From Euborellia annulipes (lineage: Eukaryota; Arthropoda; Insecta; Dermaptera; Anisolabididae): a stretch of DNA of 64,000 nt. The stretch covers positions 1 through 64,000 of the forward strand of contig JAKCPI010005550.1 of the NCBI GenBank assembly GCA_023213315.1, written 5' to 3'. Shown piece after piece: positions 20,815 through 32,747 of this stretch (positions within the stretch are counted from its first letter, which is position 1; each line of letters begins with the position of its first letter). The notes beneath the pieces were generated by a model. It was not told the DNA's origin. It searched no databases and saw only the letters and a program-made list of their open reading frames with translations. The translations under genes and the position numbers were made by a program.

Positions 20815-21215
20815 TCTTTTGAACAAAATCAGCCAAAGAGTACTTTACTGATGTACTTTTTCAGTTTTTTTTTTTTTTCGATTTTCTCAAAATTTGCTCT
20901 AACGATTTTAATTAAATATCATAAATCAATTATTTTTTAGACGCTCTCTAAAATATATATTTTCATTTTGTCCTTGAAATTACTTGAAGCACACTTGTAC
21001 TTCTTAGGAAAGATAGGAGAAATGGTTGACATGGCAACAAAAAAATAAATATTTTTCCATGTTTATAAATTTTACATCTTGAATTTTAATATATCAGCGG
21101 AAACTAAATATATGTCCACACAAAAAATCTGATGTGACAAGCACAGAACACAATATTCAATTACCAAAGGTAAGCGAAAGTTGTGTGCTGTGCGACAATC
21201 ACACCAGATTTTTTT
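20815..21215 (+). repeat. REP1 copy, 5' part missing
   Basis: From AACAAAATCAGCCAAAGAGT through TACTTTTTCAG, GGTTGACATGGCAAC and the terminal palindrome ending CAATCACACCAGATTTTTT. Confidence 0.8.
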
Positions 21216-21230
21216 TAATCGAGAGAACGC

Positions 21231-21471
21231 CTAGGAGTTAGGCAACCAGAAGAGTAAGGGATAAGAAATGAGAGAGATGAAGAAAGGAGAGGCTTAGGCT
21301 TAGCTCCTCCTTTGAATACTCTAGAGGAGGGAGTAGGATGCAAAACCCCGCCTTTTACTTGGGATCCAATAGAAACTCTGGGTTCAAGTAGGGGTAAAGG
21401 AGGAAGAGTTTCTATATCTCCTTTACCCTTCTATTCGCTTACACTACTGGTTGCCTAACTCCCAGGCGTTT
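21231..21471. mobile_element. MITE-like element with 26-28 bp inverted ends
   Basis: Left GAACGCCTAGGAGTTAGGCA then ACCAG; right CTGGT then TGCCTAACTCCCAGGCGTTT. GC-richer inside with no open frame. Target duplication unclear. It directly follows a REP1 end. Confidence 0.65.
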
Positions 21472-22635
21472 CCATGATTTAAAAAATAGTTTAGTTCTTG
21501 GATTATCTCCTTACCCACCATTTTTCTTAGTATTATTTACTTTTTTTTTATTGACAAAACTAGAGTTATTTCACCCTTCTCCCTTACATATCTCAATAAA
21601 TAAATAGTAGTAAAAAAGAGGGTGCTTTTGTTTAAGAATTGTCGGTTGTTTGATGTATGGGTAGCTAATTGACCTATGGTTAGTGTGTAATGCAGAAACC
21701 CACTTCCAGGGAATAAACTCTCTTCAGTATTAAGGGTTTTTTGAAGTTAGCAACTTAATAAAGACATAACTTCAAAAAATTATTAAAATAAAAATTGAAA
21801 TTATTTTAAATAAATATTATAAATTAAAATAATTTTAATTAAAATTATTTTTTCAACCAAAATTTAAAAATTGAAATGCGTTAGCTCAAGCATCTTCTCT
21901 CCAGAGGGAGTTGGCCAACCCTCGTACACATCAATAGTTTCAACTTGGATATTCAGAAAATATTCAAATTATCATCTTCAACACCTTGCCATATAACCTA
22001 GAAATATAAACCTGACTAACATAAAATGAATAATAACAAAAAAAAATGATAGATTGCAGATTGCATCTATCATTTATATTCGTGAAGTTAAGATGCTGGT
22101 GCCAGGATTGTGTTTTTAATATCACCCCTTTGGTAAATCTTACACAGAACTTTTGGCTCGGGCTAATTTAACAAAGACCTTGGCTAAAAATTCAACATAT
22201 ATACATATACCCAAAGGTTGGGTTATTCAAATTAAAAGCAAAATGGCAACCTCTGATACTAGTTGCCCTAACCTTTAATATATTGTAAAATATATCACAT
22301 CTCATCATTTTATTGTTAAAAGAAGTTGAATCAAAATAAAAATAAATATATATACTTCTTTTTTTAAATAAAATTATGAGATGTTGTATATTTTACTATA
22401 AGAATAAAAATGAAGAGGGTTTCTGCACTACAAAAAAAAGCCATTTAATAGAGACTCCACTAACTACCCATACATCGAGCAACCGGCCCTTAGAATTCCG
22501 CTTTAGTGTTAAACCCATTGAAAATAGTAGAGCTTTGCAAGCCAAGTAGCTCGGAACCCTCTTCTTGACATAGAAGATTCGATGATGTCGAATGAATACA
22601 AATCTGGTGTGACTGGTTGCACAGCCCGTTAAATA
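21472..22635. other. No gene seen; paired inverted blocks
   Basis: GTCGGTTGTTTGATGTATGG then GTAG at 21648-21671 is mirrored by CTACCCATACATCGAGCAAC at about 22456, evidence of two inverted copies of an unclassified repeat. A small hairpin lies at 22047-22074. Confidence 0.4.
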
Positions 22636-22831
22636 GTTCAATCTGCGCCACAAGTGCTCGAGAATGGAGCCTTGAGCTTAGAAAAACCAAATCATAATTT
22701 TTAAAATAAATAAATTAAATTTTTTTTATTCAAATTGAAGGAGGAAAGCTTCTTTTAAGACAAAACTTCCATTTCGGTTGCCTAAGCTCAAGGCTCCACT
22801 CTCGAGCACATGAGGCACTTGTGACGCTCAC
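22636..22831. mobile_element. TA-type MITE, about 195 bp
   Basis: Inverted arms GCCACAAGTGCTCGAGAATG...TTGAGCTTAG (22645-22682) and CTAAGCTCAAGGC...GGCACTTGTGACGC (22767-22825). The right end is CACTG followed by TA. A matching single end (TACAGTCGGCGCCACAAGTG) is at 33098. The left TA is unclear. Confidence 0.6.
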
Positions 22832-23044
22832 TGTAAATTTATAATAAATAATAATATTTTATTTATTTATTTATTTACAAGCAATTATATACATTTTTTT
22901 TTATATTGATATATAATAAATAATAATATTAAATCCTATTAAAATGAGTTTAAACGAAACTTTATTTTAAAATTATTTTCATATTTCATTATTTTTGCAA
23001 AAGCTTAGTGTGTTCGCATCGCACCCACAATACATTGTTAAAAA

Positions 23045-23535
23045 AAAACTAGTATAGGTTACACAAACTGTTTATTAATTTTACATCCGAGCATATGAAA
23101 AGTTCATATACTAAAAAAATCACTTTCAAAACCAATTTATTAAAAATTTCATAAATTGGTCTATGAAAAATTTCATACATTAGTTAAAAAGAAAATGGAT
23201 TCCTCGAGAGGTTTAAACTCGTGCTATTGGTTTCTTCCCATCATATATGAATTTGTACGACGCCTTTACCATCTCGACTATTTACTTGTTTAAGAATATC
23301 ATACTTTTTTTTAGTGGTGGCAGAAATGGCTGGTGGCCTAATGTCAACAATTCTTTTAAATAAATAAATAAGTACTTTTTTAAGCTACTTAAATTTGATT
23401 CATATTTTTTTTTTTTTTTTTTTACTTAATAAACTATTTTATGAATTTTATTTCACAAACTGGGTATATTAAAATTCAAGCACTACAGTAAATGAAAAAC
23501 GATTGAAAATTTTATTTTTTTTAACAGTGTTTATT
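23045..23535 (-). repeat. SINE-E composite repeat
   Basis: A tRNA-like core on minus (23199-23285; complement of CCTCGAGAGGTTTAAACTCG as box B, and of ACGCCTTTACCATCTCGACT as box A) is flanked by TTTATTAATTTTACATCCGA on the left and TTCAAGCACTACAGTAAATG...AACAGTGTT on the right. Copies are at 19211, 27965 and 56885. It is longer than the other SINEs here and may be a SINE fused to another element. Confidence 0.6.
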
Positions 23536-24774
23536 AATTTATAAATAATAAAAAAATGGTTTTGTGGAGGCCTCCTAAAAGAGTTGGACTCTAAGATTGC
23601 TAGAGATAGATAAGGCAAAGTTCTTTAGAAAATAGCGACAATACTATTCATATACCGTGATGTCGTCCGCCGAAGGCGAAAATTAAATAATTATCTATGT
23701 TATTTTTGCAAAACAAAAATTAACAAACCTTTTACATTTTTGTGGTCTCATTTTGAACCTCACTTTTTATTAAAATGCTAATAATGTTCATTTTGGTAGA
23801 TCTTTTTTTTTATTTATAAAAATGATTGACGTGAAGGGAGGTGCCGCTATACTATATTTAACGCGTAAGGTCATGCAGTGACCACATTTCAATTTTTTTT
23901 TTTTTTTTTTTAACTTTACAAATCTCATGACGATGGAATTCGATCTCAAGTGATTACATGGTGAAAATGGAAAAGCATTCTTATAAGATAGAGGGGGAAT
24001 GGTGAATGAATTTCTCGGAGGGTGACAGCTCTTAAATGTAAGAAAGAGTATTTTAAAGGCAGCCCTGGGGGGAGGGGGGTGGGGGGTGTAGATGCCCCAT
24101 ATCCCCACTTTCCGGTCTTTTTGGGCGTTCGCCAACGAGTCAACCAACATCTCGTTTCAATTGTCTACTTGAGAGCAAATTTTCTAACATATTTTTTTTT
24201 TACTCAGGTTATATCAAATCACACTTTCAAATATTTATATTAAAAAAAAAACACTTTGAGTTTCAAATAAAAATTATTTATTATCGAGAGGGAATATGTA
24301 CGGATTAATGCAATTTTGTCGGTGGGGGCGGTTGGTTGGAAGATTCAATTTACAGGAGATGAAAATTTTTTTAAATAATACCTTCACCGTTGGGACATAA
24401 AATTGATAGCTTAAAATATTGTTTAGACAAAAAAATCATAATTTCTTTAGATGACTTTTTACGGAAGGAAGCGGAGGCGGCGACCGCCCCTATACTTAAT
24501 CTTACTTACTGCTGTGCAGCAAAATAAGCCGTACTAAAATAAAATAAAAAAAAAAAAATATGCTAAAAAATTTCTTTTTAATTAATATTTTTTTTATACC
24601 AAAAAAAATGTATAATAGTTATTAAATTAAATTATCATATAATATTAATTGAATAAATTAATTATTAAATTTTTAAATAAATAAAAAGACACAACTATGA
24701 AAATAAAAAAAATTTATAAATTTATTCATAATGAAATTATATAGATTTTCTTTATTTTCAAAATTGTACTTTTT
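23536..24774. other. No gene seen
   Basis: AT-rich. A GC-richer strip at 24050-24110 (CCCTGGGGGGAGG) lies between T-runs; overlapping short frames on both strands are compositional. Confidence 0.4.
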
Positions 24775-24985
24775 TACTTTCTCTTACCTTTATATATATA
24801 TACATGTATATAGAAAGTATTGGATTCATGTCAAAGATTCCATTTCGATATTTTGATGAAAATTCACGTTATTAGGTCGCCTGAGTTCAAACAAGTGGAT
24901 CTCGCAAAATAGTCTGCCTGTCTGCCTATGATCAAATAAGAGAAAGTTGTGTACTGTGCGACCAGTCACACCAGATTTTTTATTT
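24775..24985 (+). repeat. REP1, internally deleted
   Basis: 5' border TTTACTTTCTCTTACC through TGATGAAAATTCACG, then a jump directly to AGAGAAAGTTGTGTACTGTG and the terminal ACCAGTCACACCAGATTTTT. Confidence 0.75.
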
Positions 24986-26395
24986 TAAAATTTTTTATTT
25001 TTTAATTAATTATTTCCATTATTTTTATTATTTGATTATATAATTTAATAACTGTTCAAAATAATTACATTTTTTTTTGTGTTTAATTATTTTATATTAA
25101 TTACCAATCTGCAAAGCCCGCCTGGGCCCCCTGGCCCCGCTGGAATTCATTTGGCGAGCAATTGCATTAAATTTATTCTTGCTCACTTGGAAGGTCGATG
25201 GCGAGCAATTGCAAAATATTAAAATTTTAAATTTCCCTCTCTGACTCTAGCCAATAAGCGAGAGAGTTAAGAACAGCTTATATACACTGGAAATGATTGG
25301 CTAACTCTTTATATATATATATATATAATTATAACAAATTTCAATCAAAATAATTTTAATAAAAGCTGAAGAACTTTTTTTGACAAAAATATAAGTTACT
25401 TGGCCAGGGCCTCTCGATAAATAATTTTTATTTCAAACATTTTTGCCTAAAATGCTGTCATTCTGAGATATAAGATTGTCTTGCTCGGGATAAAAAAATT
25501 CACACCTCGTTTTTTGCAAAATTTTAAGTTGATTAAAAAAAAAAAAAACTCTTTTTGAAAAAGATTGAGTTTGTTGGGTAATTTGCCAGCTAAAAGCACA
25601 TCATTAATACTTTATGACATAGAATATCTCGTTTGCGTTTAAGCCCAGTTAAGATTATCATGATTTATATATCCTTTTGATTTATTAACGTTGTTTATCA
25701 TTGGAAAGAATGATTTCGAAACATTTATCATAGACTACTCAAAGAAAAACTCACAACAATTATGTTGTATGTAAAAGAATTTAATCTTTTGAGTTGGGTA
25801 TATATATCAAAGTCTGGTCAGAGATTCTAAAGCCGAAAGCAAAAACAATCTATTTTTTTTTTATTTTTAAGAGAAAATTTTGTTTTTAGAAATGTATTTT
25901 ATAATAAATACTCTAATTGGAAATTAAAAACAAAAAAGTTTCTTGTTTATAAAATGGTATTAATTGTTTACAATTAAACATAGTGAATTGAAAAGTTTAT
26001 TATATATAGCTAGAAACATGCTCATTAGTGTGGGGAAGTTAATTTATGGTCACTCTGATTATTCTACATTAGATAGTTTCTGTTTTTTAAACATAATTAA
26101 ATTGACAATAAATAAAAATTCCTATGAAAAAAAAATCGAAATTGTATTTATTCTACATATTATTAAAATGAAACTTTTACATTCAAGATAGAAAATTGGT
26201 CAGTTTTCATTTTTTCTAAGAATTAAATGGTTTTCGACGTATATAAATGTGTTGAGTCGATATCCGCTTTTTTATTGTTTCTTGATGAACTTTTATGGTC
26301 GTGAACCCCTCAGTAGTTCAACCCGAGTGGAGAGAATGCAACGTTTTGTAACTTGCTCTACTTTTACTTCAGAAAATATTTAAATTAAATTGCCA
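24986..26395. other. No gene; REP3 copy and AT-rich sequence
   Basis: 25115-25290 has GC-rich GCCCGCCTGGGCCCCCTGG, a repeated GGCGAGCAATTGCA and the REP3 block shared with 11605-11740. The remainder is AT-rich. Confidence 0.4.
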
Positions 26396-26790
26396 ATCAG
26401 CTTGATGTTAATTCTATAGGTTGATTATTTTAATTAAATTCTCATCTAATTATAGATAATAAAAAAAAACACTAGGTTAAGTTTCAATAGGTTTTTATTT
26501 TTAGCTTATATAAAGTAGGTTAATTTTCAAAAGATTTTTGTAAGCTAAAAATAAAAACCCTTTAAAGCTTAAAAGCGTTTTTATTTTTAAATTATAAAAG
26601 CCTTTTAAAACTTAAAAAGGTTTTTATTTTTAAATTATAAAAATCTTTTGAAGCTTAAAAAGGTTTTTATTTTTAAATTATAAAAACCTTTTAAAACTTA
26701 AAAAGATTTTTATTTTAACTTAACCTAGTGTTTTTTTTTATCATTAATTAGACAAGAATTTAATTAAAATTAAGAATGTTTCAACTAGTG
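26396..26790. repeat. Foldback FB5 with internal palindromic minisatellite
   Basis: Outer arms AACACTAGGTTAAGTTTC and AACTTAACCTAGTGTT frame three to four units of about 57 bp. Each reads AAAAAGGTTTTTATTTTTAA then ATTATAAAAACC and is itself nearly palindromic. AACACAAGGTTAAGTTTC relatives occur at 31270-31550 and 31725. Confidence 0.7.
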
Positions 26791-27964
26791 CCAACGGTCA
26801 ATTCTTTGGATTATATGACTATTTAACTTTGTTTAGAGATAAGAGAGGAACGTAATGCGCATGCGTCATTTTTCTTTAATCATTGACCTTTCTTTAATAA
26901 GATTAGTTAGAAATAAAGAAATATCAGTCGTAGCTCGAGCATCCGCGTAATATTGAGAATATTTTTATTACAAATTGACAGACAAATAAAATAATATAGA
27001 ATTTTTTTAATAAATTGTCGTTATTTTGTGCGCAGTACAATACAAAATAATTAATTTTATTTTTTATCTTCCGGTTTCAGTCATCTCTTCAGTTTTGTAT
27101 AATAAATTTTGTTTATACATAACAATAAAGAGCATTTAAGAAGTAAAAATATTTAAATATTTTTATCAATAATAAATTCATTAACGAGATAATGAAAAAA
27201 ATATATTAAAACTATTTTTTTTTCTGTTATGTAAGAAGATTTACGATGTAAGCCTGGAAAGGTCAGACAAAGGAGTGGTTAAAAAATAAAATTAATTATT
27301 TTTATTAAAACAAAAAAATTGTTTTCATTTATAAACAAAAAAAAAAGTAAATAAAATTTATTCTAATCTCACTCTTTGGGAATGAATTATAATTATCTCA
27401 TCAAAACCTTTAAATCCATTAAATCAAATTTGACTCTCAATATTATTTAATAATAATTAAATCTACTTTAATTAATAATTTTCAGCATACAATTTCCCTT
27501 TAAGTTGCTATTCTTTTATTAAAAACACATCATTTACATAATTTATAAATTAAGTTAAACTTTTTTATTGTTGTTCATATAAAAAAAAAATATTTGCTTA
27601 AAAATGCAATTTAAAATAAAATAGCTAATAAACTTGTTTGATAATTAACTGAAAATTTTATGATTAGTTAAGAAAGAAGGCTATACATCTATATATTATC
27701 TTATTCATTATAATAAAATTGTTATCTACTATATTTGAATGGTATAAACAAAAGTATCTTATCATTATTTCAGTTTTAATTGTGATTTTATATTAAAAAA
27801 TTTTTATGGTGGAAAATAAAACAATGATCTCATGAAATTAAAATATTCTAGATGTTTAACTCAAGCCTTATTTTTACCTTTAGATTATAATTTATAAAAT
27901 CAAAGGATTATAAATTCAAAATACCATCTCAATATCGGTAAAAAATAATTTAAAAATGTTATTA
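26791..27964. other. AT-rich, no gene seen
   Basis: Short frames only; a GCGCATGCGTCAT patch near 26855. No repeat family recognised. Confidence 0.4.
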
Positions 27965-28332
27965 TTTATTTCTCGTTTATGAATTTTACATTCGGGTATA
28001 TGAAAAGTTCATATACCAATTTATTAAAAGTTTCATAAACATGTTTATGAAAAATTTGATACCCTAGTTTTTAAAAAAATCGTCCCTCGAGAGGTATGAA
28101 CTCGAGCTCTTGGTTTCTTCCACTTCATAAGTATGACGCCTTTACCATCTCGACTACTTACTTTGTTAAGATATTTTTAATCTACTTAAATTTGATTCAT
28201 ATTTTTTTATTAATACTTAATAAACTAGTTTATGAATTTGATTTCACAAACCGTGTCGTATATTAAAATTCAAGCGCGAAAGTATATGAAAAACGATTGA
28301 AAATTCATATATATATATTTTTACAGTGTTGG
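27965..28332 (-). repeat. SINE-E composite repeat
   Basis: TTACATTCGGGTATATGAAA, tRNA-like core on minus (about 28080-28170), then CGATTGAAAATTCATA and a TTTTTACAGTGT end at about 28328. Confidence 0.6.
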
Positions 28333-29149
28333 CATAGGACTCGATGGAGTTCATTTATTATTTCATTTTGACTGGCGGATATCCTATTTTATTATTATAC
28401 ACTACAATGTGTTTTTTGTTTTCAATAAATATCGAAGAGCCCTTGTATAATCACTCTGACAAATATTTCTCTAAACAAGAGCATTTTGGTTTTGTTATTG
28501 ATTTATTAATAATTTATAGAGATTAAAATGAGTTTGAAAGGTTATGGAAAGAATCCAAGTTGGCCAAGTTCACAAAGATGGGCCCGGGTTGGCAAACTTT
28601 GAGGGTGGTCTTGGGCGTGCGGATGCCCCAATGTAGCTTCAACTACAATCCAAACAGTGGCGGTCCTAGGATTTTATCAAAGGGGGACGTAGAGAAGTGG
28701 ACAGGCAGTGGCGCTTAACAGGAGTGGAGGGGGTAATAGGCGTGATATTTATTCCGGATTCAAATTAACATTAATAAAGAACTGTAATCGTTTACGAATT
28801 TTATAATCTGCTAGTCCTAAAATCTGAAGACCTCGTGTCAAAACATATTTCGCTGGTCATTCACTGTTCGAAGATTATTTAAGAATGTAGAACAGAAACG
28901 GATAACAATTGTATTGTTTAATTTGAATAATCCCATATTGATATGCCACTCCCATTTTGTAGCCATCTTCGTAACTACTGGTTGGTTCCCAGGTGTTTTT
29001 TAAAAACACACCGGAAGTGAGTGGCTTTATATATAGTAATGATAATAATGATATGTATGAATTGGTCACTCGAAAATTCACGAATCAATTTTACAGGGGA
29101 ATTAAAAAAGACCTTTTTTTTGTTGCCGGGGTATGTGAAGCTATCCCTG
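28333..29149. other. No gene; possible hAT end at 28655
   Basis: CAGTGGCGGTCCTAGGATTT followed by a G-run resembles a hAT left end, without a partner. Nearby frames lack coding character. Confidence 0.35.
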
Positions 29150-29600
29150 GGTATTTGAGTAGCGCTGATTCCAAAAATGCCCCCATTATAGTGAAAATAA
29201 AATTTTAATAGAAAATGTACTCTAAAGCGGCTTATATTCTGAATTGCCTGGATTTTTTTAAGGCGACACCCCTTAAAAATATGCAAATAGTTATAATACA
29301 TATAAATTTTAAGTTTCAAGCGGCTAAAAATTTAGAAAAATCAAATTTTTAGGTTTTTTTGACTTCGGACACCCTAAATACAATTTTTCTGATCCATGAA
29401 TGCAAAAAACATATTTTTACGATATTCTATAGTTCTTTAACTTTCCAAAAATCATTCATTCGTGAAAATCTATTACGAAATCCAGTTAATTCAGAATAAG
29501 AGCCGTTTTAGAGCACATTTTCTATTAAAATTTAATTTTCTCTATAGCTCTAAAACTAGACATGATGGGGTAAAACGGATGACCTCTTTTGGAATCAGCT
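29150..29600. repeat. Large imperfect inverted repeat
   Basis: Left arm (29150-29256): AAATTTTAATAGAAAATGTA then CTCTAAAGCGGCTTATATTC. Right arm (29478-29600): GAATAAGAGCCGTTTTAGAG then CACATTTTCTATTAAAATTT. The outer GCTGATTCCAAAA pairs with TTTTGGAATCAGC. Spacer about 220 bp. A foldback or two inverted copies of an unknown element. Confidence 0.65.
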
Positions 29601-29984
29601 ACCTCAGTTATTCTGTCCAATGGGGGGCCGGGACGTTCTCCCGCACCCCATCCTCTGGGACCGCTAGTGAATCTAAATACTAAAATTTGAATACCATAGG
29701 AGTAAAAAGGTCATTTCGGTTTTGAAGGTGAACTCAAAAAATTAATAAATAAATGGAAATTTTTTTTTAATAGAACTTAAAGCAAATTCTGTGCATTCTT
29801 CTTAACAAAACGCTTCATTTTCATTTATTTAAAATAAGTTATTTGATTAAACAAAAAATATTTGTACCCTTTAAAATGGGGGGGGTCTTGTTTGTCGGTT
29901 TGCAAATTAAGTGTTTATCTCTATGCAAACCCCCTTCATTTGTTAATAACGTGTCGAAAATAAGAGGCAAGATTGAATTAGTCG

Positions 29985-30475
29985 CCCCAGCATAGTAAGA
30001 TTGTTGTGGGTAAATGACCAGGGTGGGTCGCTCTCTCCCTCTCTGCGTGTGTTAATTAAGACCGATGGCAGCTCCACTAGTGGCGACTCCGTGTACTGAA
30101 ATGGGGCGGCGGCGTCGTGGGTGGAGGGAGCACGTGGTCTGTGTATATGTATGAGTGAGATAGAGAGAGAGAGAGAGAGAGCGAGTGGGCGAATAGAGAG
30201 TGTGAGTGAGATAGAGTGTGTATATACACTGCAGCAAAACGACGCACTACGCCACTCGGCGCCCGTCTGCTCGTCTCGTTTGTACGTTTGTTCGTTTGCC
30301 GAGGGAAGGGACTGTACTACTATATCTAGTAGCCCTTGGAGGGAGGTATTTAGGTGGGGGGTGGCACCGCCAAAAACAGACAGGAGAGGGGAATACTGCG
30401 GCGCAGCGCACGCCACCTTCACCTCTCGTGACCTGCCGGTAGATTCCTCAAATAACACAGATATATAGCACAATC
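29985..30475. promoter_or_regulatory. CpG-rich, GAGA-rich island; candidate promoter
   Basis: A roughly 490-bp island of high GC and many CpGs in an AT-rich setting. It contains an E-box CACGTG (30131-30136), a GAGA tract (30158-30180), a palindromic GTGTATATACAC TATA-like site (about 30218-30229), GGCGGCGGCGTCG, and a second CpG cluster at 30240-30300. It has no match to the window's repeats. Long frames cross it on both strands but are simple-sequence-driven. Direction of transcription cannot be set. Confidence 0.4.
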
Positions 30476-31003
30476 TGTATTTTAGGGGTGGGGCTCTCGC
30501 TACTTTTCGAACATATACGATAAAAAAAAAATACAATACAAATGAATACATTAGAATTTTAATATGGTGGCCATTTAAAATGAGGAAAATTAATTCAAAA
30601 CATACCCTTGATGTCATTAAAATGATTAATAATGATATTGCATATTGGATCGTGAAAAATTTTACATCCCACATTGAAAGAATATTTTGCCCAGGATCGT
30701 CTCGATATATATGCCTATATCGTGTATATACTATCTGTATCAGCCAAAAGTACCAATTGGCAAAAGATCTGACTTAGACCTTTTTAGAGAGCTTGGAGAC
30801 GTTATAAGAGAGATGATATTAATTAATTTTTTTTTTTTAAGTTTTTTGATCAAATTTATTAATTAAATTAATAAAAAAATAATAAAAAGCGATTTGAAAA
30901 ATGTCTGTATGAGCAAATAAATATACGTGCTATGTAATATAATCCAAAGAATTCACCGTTGAAACATTCTAAAATTTAATTAAATTATCATCTAAATATA
31001 GAT
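30476..31003. other. No gene seen
   Basis: AT-rich; a SINE-F-like scrap (CTATCTGTATCAGCCAAAAG) lies at about 30731. Confidence 0.4.
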
Positions 31004-31248
31004 TCGCTCAGGGGCCTACATCTTGAGGGTACGTGAATGGCGACCACGAGCTGGTCGAGTTGAGACTGGGTTGAGTCCTTCTGTTCTTTGTATGTCAGTC
31101 TCTTCCTACCTCTTTTCAACAGAAGTCAGACCGTGCGATGGGCCTGCCTGTTCTATCCTTCTCGGTCGCAAAAACGCATGATAGGTTTGGAGGAAAAAAT
31201 GAGGTCCGCCGACCCCGAATCGCAGGAATAAGGCGAGGACAGAAGAAA
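31004..31248 (+). mobile_element. REP2 short retroelement, copy 1
   Basis: Starts TCGCTCAGGGGCC and ends GGCGAGGACAGAAGAAA. Shares GATGGCGACCACGAGCTG, TTCTTTGTATGTCAGTCTCT and GAGGTCCGCCGACCCCG with 37927 and 59097. GC-rich, no open frame. The AAG-rich tail suggests LINE-driven retroposition. Confidence 0.7.
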
Positions 31249-31560
31249 ATAATCTAATTATAGATAAATAAATAACACAAGGTTAAGTTTCAAAAGGATT
31301 TTCTTTTAGCTAAAATAAAAACACTGCTATAGCAGATACTTTTGACTGATAGGCCTACACTTATATATATATATATATATACCAATTATAGATAAATAAA
31401 TAACACAAGGTTAAGTTCCAAAAAGGCTTTTATTTTGACCAAAATAAAATCCTTTTGAAACTTAATCTTGTGTTATTAATTCTATTTTAGCTAAAATAAA
31501 ATTCTTTTGAAACTTAATCTTGTGTTATTTATTTATCTATAATTAGATGAGTGATACTAT
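31249..31560. repeat. FB5-related inverted repeats
   Basis: TTATAGATAAATAAATAACA then CAAGGTTAAG occurs in direct and inverted orientation three times between 31260 and 31552, with a (TA)n run near 31360. A transcript could fold into several hairpins. Confidence 0.6.
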
Positions 31561-31689
31561 CTGTATCAAACAAAAGTATCCGCTATAGTAGTGCACCCTA
31601 TCGGTGTGAGATAACAACTCTAAATCTTAGAGAGACCAAGTGGATTTAAGCAATGCAACCAACACATAAACATAGAATTTTTAAATAAA

Positions 31690-32050
31690 TTATCATCTAA
31701 TTATTGATAAATAAATAACACAAGGTTATGTTTCAAAAGGGTTTTATTTTAGCTAAAATAAAATCCTTTCCCTCTCTCACCGATAAGGTGCACTGCTATA
31801 GCGGATACTTTTGACTGATACAGATAGTATATCTCTTCAGTAATTAGTGTCAGACCCGATACGTTATGGTTTCCCTGAGGAGTAACTTTCATGGGAATAA
31901 TGCTGAGGTGGGTTCTGGTTTCCTTCCTCAGGAGAAAGCATTTCAAATAGAGTTGGATAATTTATTGCCATTAGGTGGATTTGAACTCGAGTTGTCTTCA
32001 ACTCAGGATTATAAGCTTAACTCCTTTATCCACTCGGCTAATCGCCTTTT
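31690..32050 (-). repeat. SINE-F, tRNA-derived
   Basis: On minus it starts GGCGATTAGCCGAGTGGATA (box A-like) and has GAGTTCAAATCCACC (box B-like). It then runs through TCCTGAGGAAGGAAACC and TACTATCTGTATCAGTCAAA to the FB5-like tail. This resembles a leucine/serine-type tRNA head. It is not a working tRNA gene because it continues for 300 bp. Confidence 0.65.
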
Positions 32051-32551
32051 CTATATATATATACCTGCTATATTCGTAACATCTGGTTACAGATGTAAAA
32101 TCCTATCTGTCACGTTAGATAAATTTCCACCTCTCAGCTGGAATCTAGCGTGAAAATACTCATTTACCCTCTTACTTACTCACTGCCATTGACTTAACAC
32201 ATTCCCACTCTCTCTCTCTCTTTTTTCTCTCCAAGATCAAATGACTCTCTAACGATTGGTGATCAACGGCGAGGCGGAGTTCTCATTTCACGTTGCTCAA
32301 TTCCAAATATCTTTTTCTTTTTGATTTATATATATATATATATATATATATGAGAAAATGTTTTTTAAATAATAATGAATATTTTATTATTTCTATTAAA
32401 TTAACTCTCCACGCTTTTATTTTTATTATTCATAATTAATTTTTTATAATTATACTATATTTTTTTTATATCACAAAAACATATTTAGGTGAATTGATAT
32501 TAGTATAACTCAAACATGGATGAATTAGCCATTCTTTATACTGTATACTTA
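32051..32551. other. No gene; TA microsatellite
   Basis: CT-rich patch near 32210-32230 and (TA)n at 32327-32351. Confidence 0.45.
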
Positions 32552-32559
32552 TATATGAA

Positions 32560-32739
32560 CAGTGGCATCATTTGGGGGGGACAGGGGGAGAATTTGTTCC
32601 CTCCCCCAAAGACTCTGATTTTTATAAAATTTTATATTATTTTAAATAAAATATGACAAAATATATCTACGAGTATATAAACTGAAAAATGTTTACCCTC
32701 TCTCCCCCCACCCAAGAAAAAGTTGAAATGACTCCACTG
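32560..32739. mobile_element. hAT MITE, 180 bp, exact 8-bp duplication
   Basis: CAGTGGCATCATTT on the left and AAATGACTCCACTG on the right. TATATGAA flanks both sides (32552-32559, 32740-32747). Same family as 37342-37609 but in opposite orientation, judged by AAGAAAAAGTTGAAATGA next to the right end. Confidence 0.92.
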
Positions 32740-32747
32740 TATATGAA

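Noticed and set aside
28975..29319. 114-codon minus frame and the overlapping 71-codon plus frame
   Set aside because: Both lie in one arm of an inverted repeat and neither has recognisable domains.
29943..30674. 243-codon minus-strand open frame across the GC island
   Set aside because: Driven by CT/GA simple sequence, overlapped by long frames in the other strand, with a hydrophobic AT-rich N-terminus and no domain. More likely a by-product of the promoter-like island.
31957..32050. tRNA gene on minus
   Set aside because: tRNA-like boxes are present but the sequence runs into a 300-bp SINE body with repeat tail; no clean acceptor stem end or terminator.
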